Shown here: piece after piece, positions 1-13,796 of the stretch
How the letters are laid out: each line of letters begins with the position of its first letter
Position numbering within the stretch: position 1 is the stretch's first letter
NCBI RefSeq assembly: GCF_043641665.1
Contig: NC_092196.1
Coordinates: forward strand, 13,715,192-13,779,191
DNA from: Enoplosus armatus
Taxonomy: Eukaryota; Chordata; Actinopteri; Centrarchiformes; Enoplosidae
DNA: 64,000 bases
Direction: 5' to 3'
The notes under the pieces: generated by a model
Database searches by the model: none
Told to the model about the DNA's origin: nothing
What the model saw: only the letters and a program-made list of their open reading frames with translations
Made by a program: the position numbers and the translations under genes

Positions 1-163
1 TTTGAAGCTGTAAAATTACTTGGATGAAGAATACTTTGCATGCCCTCTGTGAGAGACATTATAACCTGTCAATCCACCAATCACAACTTTTGGCATCGAT
101 CTCATCCATCAAAATAGGACTGTGATCCTCTTTGCTTACATAATTAATAAATCATTCCTCTAC

Positions 164-2141
164 CTATTGACGCAACATTGTGATAAGTACCTTCTCTGGC
201 ATTATTCTCAACGGATGACTGCTCTGTGTATAAAAATAAGGAAGTAAAGTATCTGTGAGCGTGTGTGTAAATGCATAAATGAGTGTGTCATCAGCAGGGT
301 CAAAAAAAGACACCATCCCTTGGTTGTAATCCAGCTGTACTTTGACTTGTTTGGGCGTTTTCGTGACTGTCAGCAGGGTGGGAGGAGAGGTCATTGCCCT
401 GAACTCTCCGTCCCGGAAACACAAAGTCCAGAAACCGTTCTCAGGCCGAGCCGAGATCTCAGAGTCCCTTGGTACAGACAAAGAGGCCACGCCCAGGAGC
501 CAGTCCTGATTACTTCCTGTTTCCACCACCCAGTGGTGACTTCCTGATCCCAGCGCGGCCATGCCTACCACTTCAGCACTGGAGTGGAAGCGCTCAGGGT
601 TGTCAGGGCAACAGCTGGGCTGCTTTGAATAGCGGAGGGAAGTGAGGTCGTCAGACAGGATGAGGCAGGGGTGTGCTGTGTTTGGGTCCAAAGTCACCGG
701 CGCTAAAAGACAGGAAAGATTGAGCAATTCTACGCTTTCAACCAGTGAACCTGAAGAAGATAACAATGTTGTGTACTCACTGTAGTCAATATGGTCCAGC
801 ATTTTCTCCCAGACTCTATACTTGAGCTTGCCGAGATGCTTGGTCACATCAATCAGTAACCCGGACATGTTGTCTGAACCAAGCGCAACGCTTTTCCCTC
901 TGTGATGACAACAGATACCTTACACTGAGAATATGTCACAGTCAACACATCAAAGCAAGAAAGAGTGTAAATCCATAACTTTGTTGACCTACCTGTCCTG
1001 AGTGGCTTTGAAATTCTGGAAAACAGAAAAAATCACTGTCAAGGTGAAAGGTTTTTGGGACCAATGATGAAAATGTTGATGTTTACTGGACAGTACGGAC
1101 CTTCAATAAGACCATATCATCTTCTTTCAGCTGCTCCTGTATGACTGCGATGGTCTCTGTGAGGGATAGCACCTCTGCTGAAAGTTCTTTAATGTTATCC
1201 TTCATTTCTGCGATCTTCTCGTCTGCTTCTTTTTCCACAGCTGCTATTCTGGCTGACTCTTCTTGGTGGAGGACTTCGTGGAGCTGCTTGAACTGGTTCT
1301 TGATCGATCTCTGTGTTTCCACCGTCTGTCTCTGAGGGAGATTATTGCAAATTCTGTTAGATTAGATTTTTTTATACAAAACTAAATATCTGTCATCTCA
1401 TGGCAGGTTACCTTGATGTACTTGAACATGTTTGCAGAGGTGAGGTGGATTCTTTTGAGGCTGTCCAGTTTATCTTGCAAGCTCTTGAGGGATACTGCAA
1501 GTTCATCCTGAAAATGAAGCAGGCCTCAGTCAGCAGAGATCAGACAGCAAAAGAGAATGATGTTTTAGGCCTGGATTCATAGCTGAAAGAGGACAGAGTG
1601 GATAACAATCAGGACAGACTAGTGAGACTGCATTCTACCTTTAGGTGTCACCTAAAATACTTCAGGTTAACAAAAACAACAGAGTCAGTTTAGCAGGTTG
1701 CTGTTACAATGTAGTCCAGAGACACATTGATATGTTTATTTCCCTTACCTTGCAGTCCAGTGCTGCCTCCTCTACAGGCGAGCAGTCGTGAGTCTTGTGC
1801 AGTTTGGAGGATTGACACACCACACAGATGGGCTGTTTGTCAACCAGACAGAAGAGTTTTAACTTCTCCCCGTGCAGATTACAGTTCATCCTCTCTTCCT
1901 CCTGCACTGAACTCTGTCTCCTGACTTGCAAAAGGGCTTCACACACATTTTTCAGCGCCAAATTGGAGGGAGCACTGGACTTGGAGGCTCTTTTCCTGCA
2001 TACTGGACACTCACGTAACCCTGTGTCCCAACAGCGCTTTAGACAGCTCCTGCAGAAGCTGTGGCTACATGACAGCAAAACAGGGTCCGAGAAGATGTCA
2101 CAGCATATTGGACACGTAAGGTCCTCCTCTGGGAGAGACAT
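164..2141 (-). CDS. TRIM-family RING E3 ubiquitin ligase (RBCC-PRY-SPRY, TRIM35-like)
   Basis: Predicted cytosolic E3 ubiquitin ligase of 466 aa. Exons on the minus strand are 2141-1749, 1507-1412, 1331-1101, 1015-993 (the 23-nt exon typical of this class), 899-781 and 702-164; all junction phases agree. The C3HC4 RING spans residues 10-48 (CPIC, then CSHSFC, then CPVC). A B-box 2 with Cys/His ligands lies at about 87-118. A coiled coil fills about 132-245, and PRY-SPRY runs from about 288 to the end (TPVTLDPNTAHP opens PRY; HHWVVETG and WTLCFRDG are SPRY landmarks). An in-frame ATG two codons upstream (2147) is an alternative start. Fish carry large TRIM expansions, many linked to antiviral or inflammatory signalling, so the exact paralogue is uncertain; TRIM35 or A33-like is my best guess from overall layout. 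No disabling change was seen. Confidence 0.88.
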
Positions 2142-3295
2142 GATCATTAGCTTGTCATGTACAATTTAGTAAATCCACAGTTCAAAACAACGCAAGTCCT
2201 CAGCTTTAAGTCCTTAACGATCCCTCTCTCAACAACAACAACATAATTTAGCGTGCCTAGTTAAACTTGTCTCCTGAAAGCCTCAGAGCGCACTAACTGC
2301 CTATCTATTGTTCTTGTCTTCAAGTAGCAAATGCTCTTGGCTTTCCTGTGCATGACTTCTGTGGGAGTAACTTAAATCATGCAGCCGTGTGAAAAAACAC
2401 TGTATGTAGCAGTGCTGGGAAACAGGAAATAAAGCCCTATTGGCCAGTTGTTGGATAACTAAAAAACTGGTTGGTAACTTGCTGTGTGGTTGGAATGTCA
2501 TCATTCAGGATCTGAATGTGAATGTTTCAGTGTTGACATCCATGTAACAGCCCAAGGCTGCACACCAGAAAACTTTTTAACCTACTGATTAGTTCATGAT
2601 CTATGTTGCAATTGACCATTAAAAACACGATGAAATGTACTGCAACTACTTCCATGCATCAGTGTTCACGGTAGGTTTTCTGTCTTTTATCTAGTGAGTT
2701 TTGATCCAAACTGGCTGAACCAGCTCAGAGCAGTCAGAAAGATTTTTACACCAACAGGATTTGACTATACTTACCAACAAGTCACTTGAAGTACTGTATG
2801 CTACATAAAACAGTATGTATGTGATTTACATCATTAGTGTTTGTCTTTATGATTTACATAATAACACACAACATTTATGCTGCAAGTCAATATTTGCTCA
2901 CATATTAGGGACCAGAGGAAACTTTTTTCTTTCCTGAAAGAAGACAGCAATCCAAGGAAGGCAGAATGTGAAATAGATGCAAAAATAGATCAAACATCAC
3001 AGTGAACATCTAATCTGAAAGTGTGAAGAGAAGCGGCATTGCGTTTACACATGTGGGTGCCTGTTGTTATTCCAAGTGACAAGTTTTTAGACTGATCTAA
3101 TTTTAGATGTGTCCTTGATTCTGAATGTAAAAACCCAACAATGTGCAGGACAGTTTCTGCCTTTTAGGCCTACGGTTAGAGTATATTCAGTGTTCACATG
3201 CAATATAGGCTTTTCTGTCAGTTAAATAGACTGTCGTGATAACTTAGAAATATTAAAAACTAAGCTGCTTTAACTTTAAAAACTAGCTGAGGGGC

Positions 3296-3508
3296 TTAAA
3301 GGATGGGTTTATAATTTTGACATATTTTTGCATAGAACAAGGACTGTGGATTTTGTCCACCCATCACTTACATTGTAAGCACATTGGGAATGGATCTTTT
3401 ACTGGCCAGTATGAACAGGAGGAATGATTATAGCAAGAAAAACCTGTTTCAGTGTTCATATGGGCACCTTACTATGGTTTTGAAACAGACTGTAAACATA
3501 GCCTTTAA
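3296..3508 (+). repeat. MITE-like interspersed repeat, copy 1
   Basis: About 210 bp starting TTAAAGGATGGGTT and ending with an imperfect reverse complement of that start. The interior matches a second copy near 46.14-46.36 kb over long stretches, including GGCCAGTATGAACA and CAGTGTTCATATGGGC. Terminal inverted repeats and the absence of coding sequence suggest a non-autonomous DNA element. The family name is unknown to me. Confidence 0.6.
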
Positions 3509-3950
3509 TAGACTTTGGGTCTATTTTTTATTTGATCATGGACTTGATGGACACCAGTTATTCATTTCTGACTGATCGCTTTTCACGTCCCATTTTGATT
3601 GTTAACAAAAGGGCTGCTATAATTAAAAATAAGTAAAGCTCACTTTTGCCCTACATGGCTGCACACCCTGGATATCTTTTCAGTCTTATTGTCCTGTTTG
3701 AATTTGCAGACCTTCTTAGCACTTGGGATAATAAGTGAATACTTCTCACAAGCACTACATAGTTTGCAAACTCCAGTTGATACATTTTACATGTTGCTGT
3801 CCTTATCCTTTCAAGCCATGGCTGATTGATCTTGTGTGTTTAACGTCAGAATAATGAACTCCTGCATTACAGTGGGCTACACTGTTAAAACTGCACAACA
3901 ACAATGACCTTGATGCTAAAGTGTGTGGCTATAATAGGCCTCAATCGTGT

Positions 3951-3985
3951 ATGTGTGTGTGTGTGTGTGTGTGTTGGGGGGGGGG
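3951..3985. repeat. (TG)n microsatellite followed by a G run
   Basis: About 12 TG units run directly into a run of about ten G, roughly 140 bp upstream of the putative tubb4a promoter motifs. Confidence 0.9.
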
Positions 3986-4118
3986 TGTTTGGAGGGGGTG
4001 CGTGGGTTCACCCAGTCCGTGAGAATAATGAGAATCTTTTTGATGACTGATGCAGCTCCTCGCATCCTATCCGCCATTTCCACGGGTCTTGGTCCCTCCC
4101 TCTCTCCTCCGGTGTTTG

Positions 4119-4139
4119 GTTGCCATGGCGATGACGTAA
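4119..4139 (+). promoter_or_regulatory. RFX X-box-like motif and CRE-like site upstream of tubb4a
   Basis: GTTGCC-AT-GGCGAT resembles the RFX X-box (GTNRCC, 0-3 nt, RGYAAC) with a perfect left half and two mismatches in the right half. It overlaps TGACGTAA, a CRE/ATF-like site. Both lie about 150-170 bp before the tubb4a start codon, consistent with a core promoter. Function is inferred from position and motif only. Confidence 0.4.
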
Positions 4140-4288
4140 AGTTGCACCACCGATTCAGCCCAGTAGACGGTCTTAGAGGCGGTGCAACAAATCCCGGACA
4201 TTCGACTGCAGGAACCATCATCCTGTGACTCTCTGCTGTTCGGATCCCCGATCTCCTACTCGGTCATCCTCGTATCCATCTGTCCAAA

Positions 4289-6745
<2,457 letters not shown>

Positions 6746-7051
6746 AACCTCAGCCTAGCCAGCTGCAAAAACCTAATTTCACGTCACCCATCCCCCCAGC
6801 TCCATCCCTTTCATCCCTCTCCATCATAAATTGAAGGGTCCGCCGCACTCACATACTAAACTGTCACCGTCTACGTCACTGTTGCTCTAGTGTTAGACAT
6901 TGACGTTAACTGATGCTAGTGGAGTTTTTGGTTAGTGTTTTTGTATGTTGTGAATGCGCTGACTTATTGGCATCCTTACATCTGTCCTGTCATTGCCTTG
7001 CGGAATTTAAAAGCAAGTGATTTTAACTGTGAAGCCTTGAATTAGAGGATG

Positions 7052-7068
7052 ATTAAAATCTGATTAAA
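7052..7068 (+). terminator. Tandem ATTAAA poly(A) signals of tubb4a
   Basis: ATTAAA occurs at 7052-7057 and again at 7063-7068, about 310 bp after the tubb4a stop codon, giving a compact 3' UTR. Confidence 0.55.
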
Positions 7069-7089
7069 AGGCCACTTTTACTGCTTCTG

Positions 7090-8350
7090 AGTTTTTATTG
7101 ATTCCTTTAATGTGTAATCTGACTGTACTGCACTTCATTGTCTGTCCTGCGACCTGCTGACAAGGGAAGTAATTCTCAACCTGAAGGTCAGGTCCCCTAA
7201 GAGGGTCACAGCATGATTTATGGGGCCCGTAAAAATGTTTTTGCTTTCAAATTAAAATTGTATTTACATACTGATTAGTTAGTTGCCTGTAAACCTCTTA
7301 CCTGTAGGACAATTGATCTAAAAAAGAATTAATTGGTTTGGCAGTTTAACTGTGTATACAGCCTGTAAATAAAATTAAATATGATGAAGGTGAAAACGAC
7401 CAGAAAAATGAATGACGTGACTAAGACCAAGACAATCAGGATGACAAAATTATAAATAGATTTAAACATATATGAAGAATATGGATTCCGGAGGACGTTT
7501 AGCAACTTCAGGTGTCGCCAAACAAATCAGAGTCATATGACCTCCTCTCCAACATGGAGACCTGGAAGAGGACAGACTACACAAACACACAAGAGGCAGA
7601 ACTCAAGCACGCCATTCACATGGGTAGGAGAAAGGAACAGACACACACAGAGGGAGAGAGAGACAACATGCACCCAAGGGAGACAGAGAAGAGGTTAACA
7701 CCAAAACATCTGGAATGAGGCACCAACAGCCAGGATAGAGAGTGAGAGGTCCCAGGATGGTCCAGCACAGAGAAGCTGAAAATGCTAATGTATAATGCAA
7801 ATGACACAACATGATGACTATGAATTTTGATAGTTATTTCCAATCTGGATCCATTGAGAATGGGTATGTGTGTGTATAGTACAGGTCAATGTTGAATTAT
7901 ATTGGCCACCTTTCCTCTAGTTTCCAAATATTTTGATTTATAACATACCTGTACATAAAAGATTAGACTCTCTCTACAATTTTTCATTATATTATAGATA
8001 ACCTTTTTTCCCAAGAGAGACTAACAATGGCTTCAGTGTTTCAGTGACTTTATCAGGTACAGCCTGACAGGTTGTTGCAGCAGCTGAACTTTTCACTCTA
8101 CCAGGACTCCTTATCTGCAGCGCTGTTTTATCATCCTACAGTAAGACTCGTACAATACATAGTTATGGACATTTTTCCCAATGTTTCCCAAGTAGTTTTT
8201 GATGTCAAATCTTATTTTGAGTGGGATTGCATGCAGTAAATATAATCATACTTTTAGTAGCATCATGTATTTTTAAGAAAACTCGTCAATTAGAACAGGA
8301 CGATTTCCTCAGAGATTATTTAAATAGTTCATTATTCAACTATCTCGCAA
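7090..8350. other. Intergenic region between the tubb4a and crb3 3' ends
   Basis: No gene is supported. A stretch near 7.17-7.23 kb (TTCTCAACCTGAAGGTCAGG and what follows) resembles a degenerate fish interspersed repeat. The remainder is AT-rich unique-looking sequence. Confidence 0.5.
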
Positions 8351-8354
8351 ACAT

Positions 8355-8364
8355 TTTATTTATT
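8355..8364 (-). terminator. Overlapping AATAAA poly(A) signals, probably crb3
   Basis: TTTATT appears twice on the plus strand at 8355-8360 and 8359-8364, so AATAAA on the minus strand, about 710 bp past the crb3 stop codon. Other candidates are not excluded. Confidence 0.4.
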
Positions 8365-9073
8365 TGACAAAAGCATAAATAAACATGTGACATTGTAAAA
8401 CACATCTGCTTGATTATGATGCCATTTTGCACTGCATGACTGATCTGATGAAATGAACATTTTTAAATAATGTGACTTTAAATTAGTTTGATTACTTGAG
8501 GAATACTTTAAGTGTAAACAATTGCTTGCTTTTGCTCAATATAATGTCTCAGTTTAACCTAATTTTTAACGTACAGCAGTCTTTCTAAAATCAAGAGTTT
8601 TTGCGCTGTGATGTTTAATTACACCCAGTATTAGGCTAACAAACATCTGTCTCAAATTAAAATGCAATGGACCCATCAGAACTCTCAGGGGCAAAAGTTT
8701 GAGGTATAAGATCGGTATAGATTGCCAGTGACAGTATTTCATAACATAATAGTATGTGGTAAATATTAAGGCAACTGAAACAAGAAAAACATCTCTAAAC
8801 TAAACTATTAGTGGTGACAAAATACTGTTTCATTTGTGCAGAAAAAATGTTCAAAACCTCCTTGAAATGTTCGCTTGTTCTTAAAATCCACTACATCCAT
8901 TCAGCGCTTGTTAAAATGAAAGCGGTAAGTAAATGCATCATGTTATGGTGCCTCAAACTTGTCCTCTCTCGAACGTAGGGAGATTTTTCTTTCATTGATC
9001 GGCTCCAGGGAGGGAGCCTTGTCACACAGGAATGCTGCCATGCAAATGTTTTACATCTATAAAGCACAGCATC

Positions 9074-10789
9074 TCAAATGAGTCTTTCCTCCTTTGGTAA
9101 CTTTAGTGCATCTGGTGCCGCCACGCTGCTTGCACCGGACTGTTCCTCAGCACTGGGTCTATACGTCCCTTCAGTCTGTCTCTTCTTTTTCACCACGCAG
9201 AGGAGCCAGCCAAGAACAGCCAAGACTATGGCCAGGACACCCAGGATGACCGTAGGCGCTACGATAGCTGCGATGTTGGGTCCCTGCAAATGGAAAAATA
9301 CAGGACCGTGATCAATCTGCTGACACTGGACACTTTCTGATGTCATTTACCGGTCATAATGAAGGTTATTTACTTACAGCAGTGTTATTAGAACGGGTGT
9401 CACTTTCCAGAATCGTATAATTCCCTGTGACAAGAGCAGAAACATCAACAACACTGTAGCAACAATGCAAAATAATTCTCACTGCTTGCATGTGTATACA
9501 TACAGTTGAGTATGGGCCTCCTAATTGCTGGTAAGCTATTGGGGCTGTCCATTAACTAATAATCTAGGATCAGTTGTTTTACTTAATGAGCACATGTAAA
9601 CTTGGGTTTTTGAGTAAACTGGTTACCGCATGCTAGAACATGTATCCTACTTCTGCTGTAATCTGGTTTGTCTGAGTAATCTGGTTGACTTTAAAGGAAT
9701 AGTTCGACATTTTGAGAAATAAAGCGGAGACTCCAGGAAGTTACTTGTTCTGGCCATGCCCCTGTAAAATGGTCAATTGTTGTTATTACATTTTGGTTTT
9801 AGAACGTTTTACACAATCAAGATATAAAGTGTCAATCAGTGATAACTAGAGTTGAGAATGTGCAGATTTTTTTTACCTTCAGACAGAGCCAAGCTCGCTG
9901 TTTCCTGTAGTCCTGTAGTTATTGCTAAGCTAACCGACTGCTGGCTTCAGCTACACATTTACCATGCAGTTATGACAGTGGTATCAACGACCTTTAACAC
10001 TGTGCAGTTTCTTCACATCAAAGTTAAACTCCTTTTTTAATGCAGTGGTAACATTATTTTACACAAGTAGAAAAAAAAGGAGAACCAACAGCACAGCAGA
10101 AGTTGTTTTTAGCCTTATGGACACTTTCAAGGCAGCAGACACAAAACGCAGCATACCAAGATATCCCGCCAGTGTACTGCTGTTTCCAGCAATTTTATCC
10201 ATGACCGGCCATGTGACTACTCAGGGACGTCATGAAACTACAGAGTAACTACTTGACCAGGAGCATGAATGAGGAGGAGGAGAAGCTCAGGAATGCAGAG
10301 TGTACTGCAGACATACAGTCAGCTGAGTCAGATGACATGCTTGTTTGAAATATGGAAAAAACCCAAATCTATTGTTGGTTTGTTTGTTTGTGTTAAGCAC
10401 TATAAAGCCACTGAAAATCAGTTTAATAAGAAGGTTTTGTTTTGGAAACTTAAACCCTCCTCTATCATGTTCTGAGTCAATCATTCACCAGGGCAAATAG
10501 TAAACTTTTCAAGGACACAAGTACAACTTGATAAGAAAAAGCAGGGGCTACAGGAGGGGCCATGCTCATAAGAGAGAGCTGAATGTATTGTAAAATTGAA
10601 TTGTTTTGCATATGTAATTGTTGATAAGCAGAAAACAGATGGAAATATACCTCTCTCATACAGCAGAGTGTGTTTCTTAATTCATTTCTTAGTCCAATGT
10701 TCTTACAACATGCTGACAAGCCTGTGCATGTTTCAGGTTTAGTCTGGAAGGTCCTCTGTTTTTTTTTATTTATCATTGCAAGATTTAAT

Positions 10790-10822
<33 letters not shown>

Positions 10823-10970
10823 TCAGAGGGATGGCTTATTTGTGTGGGAGTACTGAAGATGAAGGGATGGTTACTGACTCACCCCACACAGGATCACTGC
10901 TCAGCACCAGCAGTAAAACACTCCCAACCACAACTCCAGGTACGGCCAGCACATCCGGACACGCTGCCAT
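9074..10970 (-). CDS. crb3: Crumbs homologue 3 (apical polarity membrane protein)
   Basis: Small single-pass protein of the apical Crumbs complex, 114 aa. Exons on the minus strand are 10970-10883, 9424-9378 and 9283-9074, with matching phases. Residues 1 to about 29 form a signal peptide with a Val/Leu-rich core. The tiny ectodomain has two N-glycosylation sequons (N31-Y-T and N42-N-T). A transmembrane helix spans about 49-76 and is followed by the basic stop KKKR. The cytoplasmic tail has the juxtamembrane FERM-binding motif TEGTYRPSAEEQ and ends in ERLI, the PDZ ligand bound by PALS1 and PAR6 in this family. Human CRB3 is 120 aa with the same tail. An alternative CLPI-type end (CRB3B) was not seen. 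Convergent with tubb4a. Confidence 0.95.
9691..10040. repeat. Fish-type interspersed repeat in crb3 intron 1
   Basis: Starts TTAAAGGAATAGTTCGACAT and contains the GAGCCAAGCTCGCTGTTTCC and GCTAAGCTAACCG words that I associate with an abundant teleost non-coding repeat. It is degenerate and its 3' limit is uncertain. There is no coding capacity. Confidence 0.55.
10790..10821. repeat. (GT)n microsatellite
   Basis: About 16 GT units in crb3 intron 1, next to exon 1. Confidence 0.95.
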
Positions 10971-13430
10971 CTCTACCCAAGACCAGCAGGGCCAAGTGAG
11001 GGCAGACTGGGACTTTGGGACATCAGCTCGAGTCCATTTCATTAGGTCCAGCATTCACTTTAGTCTTATTGCCCCCCTTGAACAACTGAAAACACATTAT
11101 TGTCAGTAAAGGAAAGATAAATAGTTTTTATCATTTTGAGTTCACGTTGACCCTCTTATAGACTCCTTTAATCTGAGGTTGAGTCAGGAAGCTAACAACC
11201 ACACAACCACTGAGTCACACATTCAGCCTGATGTTGAATCACCATTAAACCTGCGCTCACCACAGGAAAATAATAACCTATTAATAGTACATCTTTAAAG
11301 TTCGATCTCATTTGCAATAATATTATTATATTTTGTAATAGTGAAGAAGACAATATGTTGTTGTAAAGTCAATTTTCCACAAGCTCTGTTGGACACATAC
11401 CCTTGATCAGGCTGTTTTCAGGTGATCGAAGCTAAACGGGAAACATCGAGCAGGTTGATTCCTCACGGATGAACCATGTTGCTTCCGCCTCACCTTGTCC
11501 AAAACGAAACTGCAACAAATGGTTAAGTCCAATGAAAATGACAGGTAACACCAGCAGACAAAAAAAAAGACGTTTATCGTGCTACTGAAATACATGTATG
11601 ATCCAGTGCCGGACTACATCCTGGTCTGCACTACCAGTTGGTGTTTTATGTAAAGGAGTTTTTTTTCCGTCTACTCTTCAAATCGCCATTGGTCACATGG
11701 TTCAGTTTCGTGTTACATTACCTGAGCGCAGTTATCCACCTGCAGCAGAGCGGACAGATACTCCTTTGTACAAAGTCGAGGAAAAACGCAGTTTAGTGAA
11801 GCGGAGCAGACCCGATTTCTCCTGTTGCCATTAAAAAAAACTCCTCAAATTAAACTTTATATTATCTAAAAAGCAGCTTTAATCACCTATGTGTCACATT
11901 ATTCCTATTTACCTCCTGATACTTGATTTAAACGTAACCTTTTTTGGTTAGTCTATGATGCCAGGTAGCTCTCACTTGCTCCAACTTGCAGGAGCACAAT
12001 GTTTGACTGTGCTCCCTGTCTAGCTCCTACCTAGCAACCTGGCTGCTGCTGCTGCTGCTGCTGGTGGTGGTAGTGTTGGCATGAAATAGCGCCTCCATCA
12101 GGTTTCATGTTACCCAACATCAGAAAGGATATCAACATTCCTGAGATATTTTAAGGATGAATTCGGCGGCCAGCTGGTCCAGTGGGCTCTAATCCTCACC
12201 TAATCTCCCCCTCTCAGACTCAGATGGGCAAAGAAAATGTGGGCTGCTTCAGGCCTAATCTGTGGTGGTCAGATAGTTTTCATTTGGACAGTGTGTGAGA
12301 GCAGTGAGGCGATTTTGTAAACCGGAGCACTGCTATGGAAAATTACTCCAATATTACAGCTGTGAGTCAGTCTGAGCAGATACACCCTTTATGACCATAT
12401 CATTTTTGTGCGTTTTTCTTTCCTGTCTTATACAGTATTTCAGTAATATAATATCTGGGAATCCTAATTTGCTGTGTGATTTACAGTATTCTATTTTTGA
12501 CAGATTATGAGTCAGACAGACAAAGTTAACTACTATGCTAATACATAAGAAATGTAGTGGTGCATGGACAGCTGGAAATATGGCCTACTGAGTTATATGG
12601 TATTTTATTCAGTAATATCACAGAATATATGTGTGGTCATCAAATTCAATGAAGATTCATTCAATTAAAAAACGGAAATGCTATTTCATTGCAAATAAGG
12701 CATGACAGACCAAGTTGAAAATCTATGAATAAGTTATACGCCTTGTTGTGTTTTCTATTAATGTATTTATTTGTATGTCTTGCATGTTTTTTCAGAGTAC
12801 TCTTCACTACACTTCACCTACTGGCCAATGAAGAACACATTCAATTTAAAAACAATAGATTTTTAGCTTTTCTCTCTGGTATACATGGTTGTCCTCTCAG
12901 TTGCATAAAGCAATATGGACATTTTACTAGAGAGAGTCTGTATCAGTCAGTTGTCCCATAGACCGTGACTGCAGGCATATGGTTTACACAGGGTGCGGAA
13001 ACATCACAACATCATCAAATAGTCTTGCAATAAATATTGCCGCTGTATACATGTCAGTTTTTGTTCAGTTGAAAACTGTTTCAAGAGTTTTCAAGGTTAT
13101 TTTGTGGCAATTTTGTGTTTGATTGCATTCGGCTACATTGCGAAATGTGCCTGCTGTCCGCACATCCTGGGGTGGGACAGTTCATTTCATTGTACCTCCC
13201 AACCCAAGGTAATTACGTGGAACTGCCGGCAATCAAAACAGTAGCAAAATACCTGCAACATATTGATTGACTTGAGAGTTGATAGATGCAAGGTGTATGT
13301 CACGTTGCAATAATGCTTCCAACTTGTTTTAGTACTTTGGGGAAAGGAATAATCTGCTTATGTTTATAGTAATTGCAGTCAGTAATGTAAGCAAGGTGCA
13401 TTTAATATACGTAAGCCAGGGCCTCTCTGA
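10971..13430. other. Intergenic region between crb3 and asf1b (divergent 5' ends)
   Basis: Contains the crb3 5' flank and the distal asf1b promoter. A (GCT)n run occurs near 12.04-12.06 kb. No open frame has recognisable motifs. In human the two flanking gene blocks lie about 8 Mb apart on 19p, so this interval spans a synteny boundary. Confidence 0.6.
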
Positions 13431-13435
13431 CCGTG

Positions 13436-13451
13436 CCACTAGGGGGCGATA
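13436..13451 (+). promoter_or_regulatory. CTCF-like motif upstream of asf1b
   Basis: CCACTAGGGGGCGATA matches the core consensus CCASYAGRKGGCRSYR at 15 of 16 positions. It lies about 360 bp before the asf1b start codon in a CpG-richer stretch. Confidence 0.6.
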
Positions 13452-13748
13452 GAGGCACTTTGCCTTTCCCTACAAGGAGGCGGCATCTCTGTCACGCACG
13501 CACCGCTTGCCGTCGGCGCGGTGAAGCCTGGGAAGGACAGGGAAAGCGGCGGGAGAGTGGCATATCTATCCTCAAATTTAATAAAAGCCAGTTTTACTGA
13601 ACATTAATCTAGTGAGTACTGTGCATTTAGTCGTATAAATAAGTCTTAAGTTTGGTAAAACCAAAGGTGTTTGGCAGATAATACTGTTGACTCTGTTAAC
13701 TGTCGTGTTGTTGTAGTATTGCTTTTAAAGCATTCCCCGGGAAACTGG

Positions 13749-13754
13749 TTTGAA
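13749..13754 (+). promoter_or_regulatory. CHR-like element of asf1b
   Basis: TTTGAA, the cell-cycle homology region motif bound by MuvB/DREAM complexes, lies 43 bp before the ATG. A GC-rich E2F-like GGCGGGAG lies further upstream near 13.55 kb. ASF1B is a known proliferation-linked gene, but a hexamer is weak evidence. Confidence 0.3.
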
Positions 13755-13796
13755 CGTTTGTTTTTGGTTAGCCCCTTTTTTAGCGCTTCAGCAACA

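Larger units (their letters stand above)
2200..4090. other. Intergenic region between the TRIM gene and tubb4a
   Basis: AT-rich sequence without a convincing gene. It contains the TRIM 5' flank (the two genes are divergent), one interspersed repeat near 3.3-3.5 kb and a TG/G microsatellite just before the tubb4a promoter. Short open frames here have no recognisable motifs. Confidence 0.6.

Noticed and set aside
2420..2450. Interferon-response-like GAAACAGGAAA upstream of the TRIM gene.
   Set aside because: The spacing does not fit GAAANNGAAA, so it is not a convincing ISRE.
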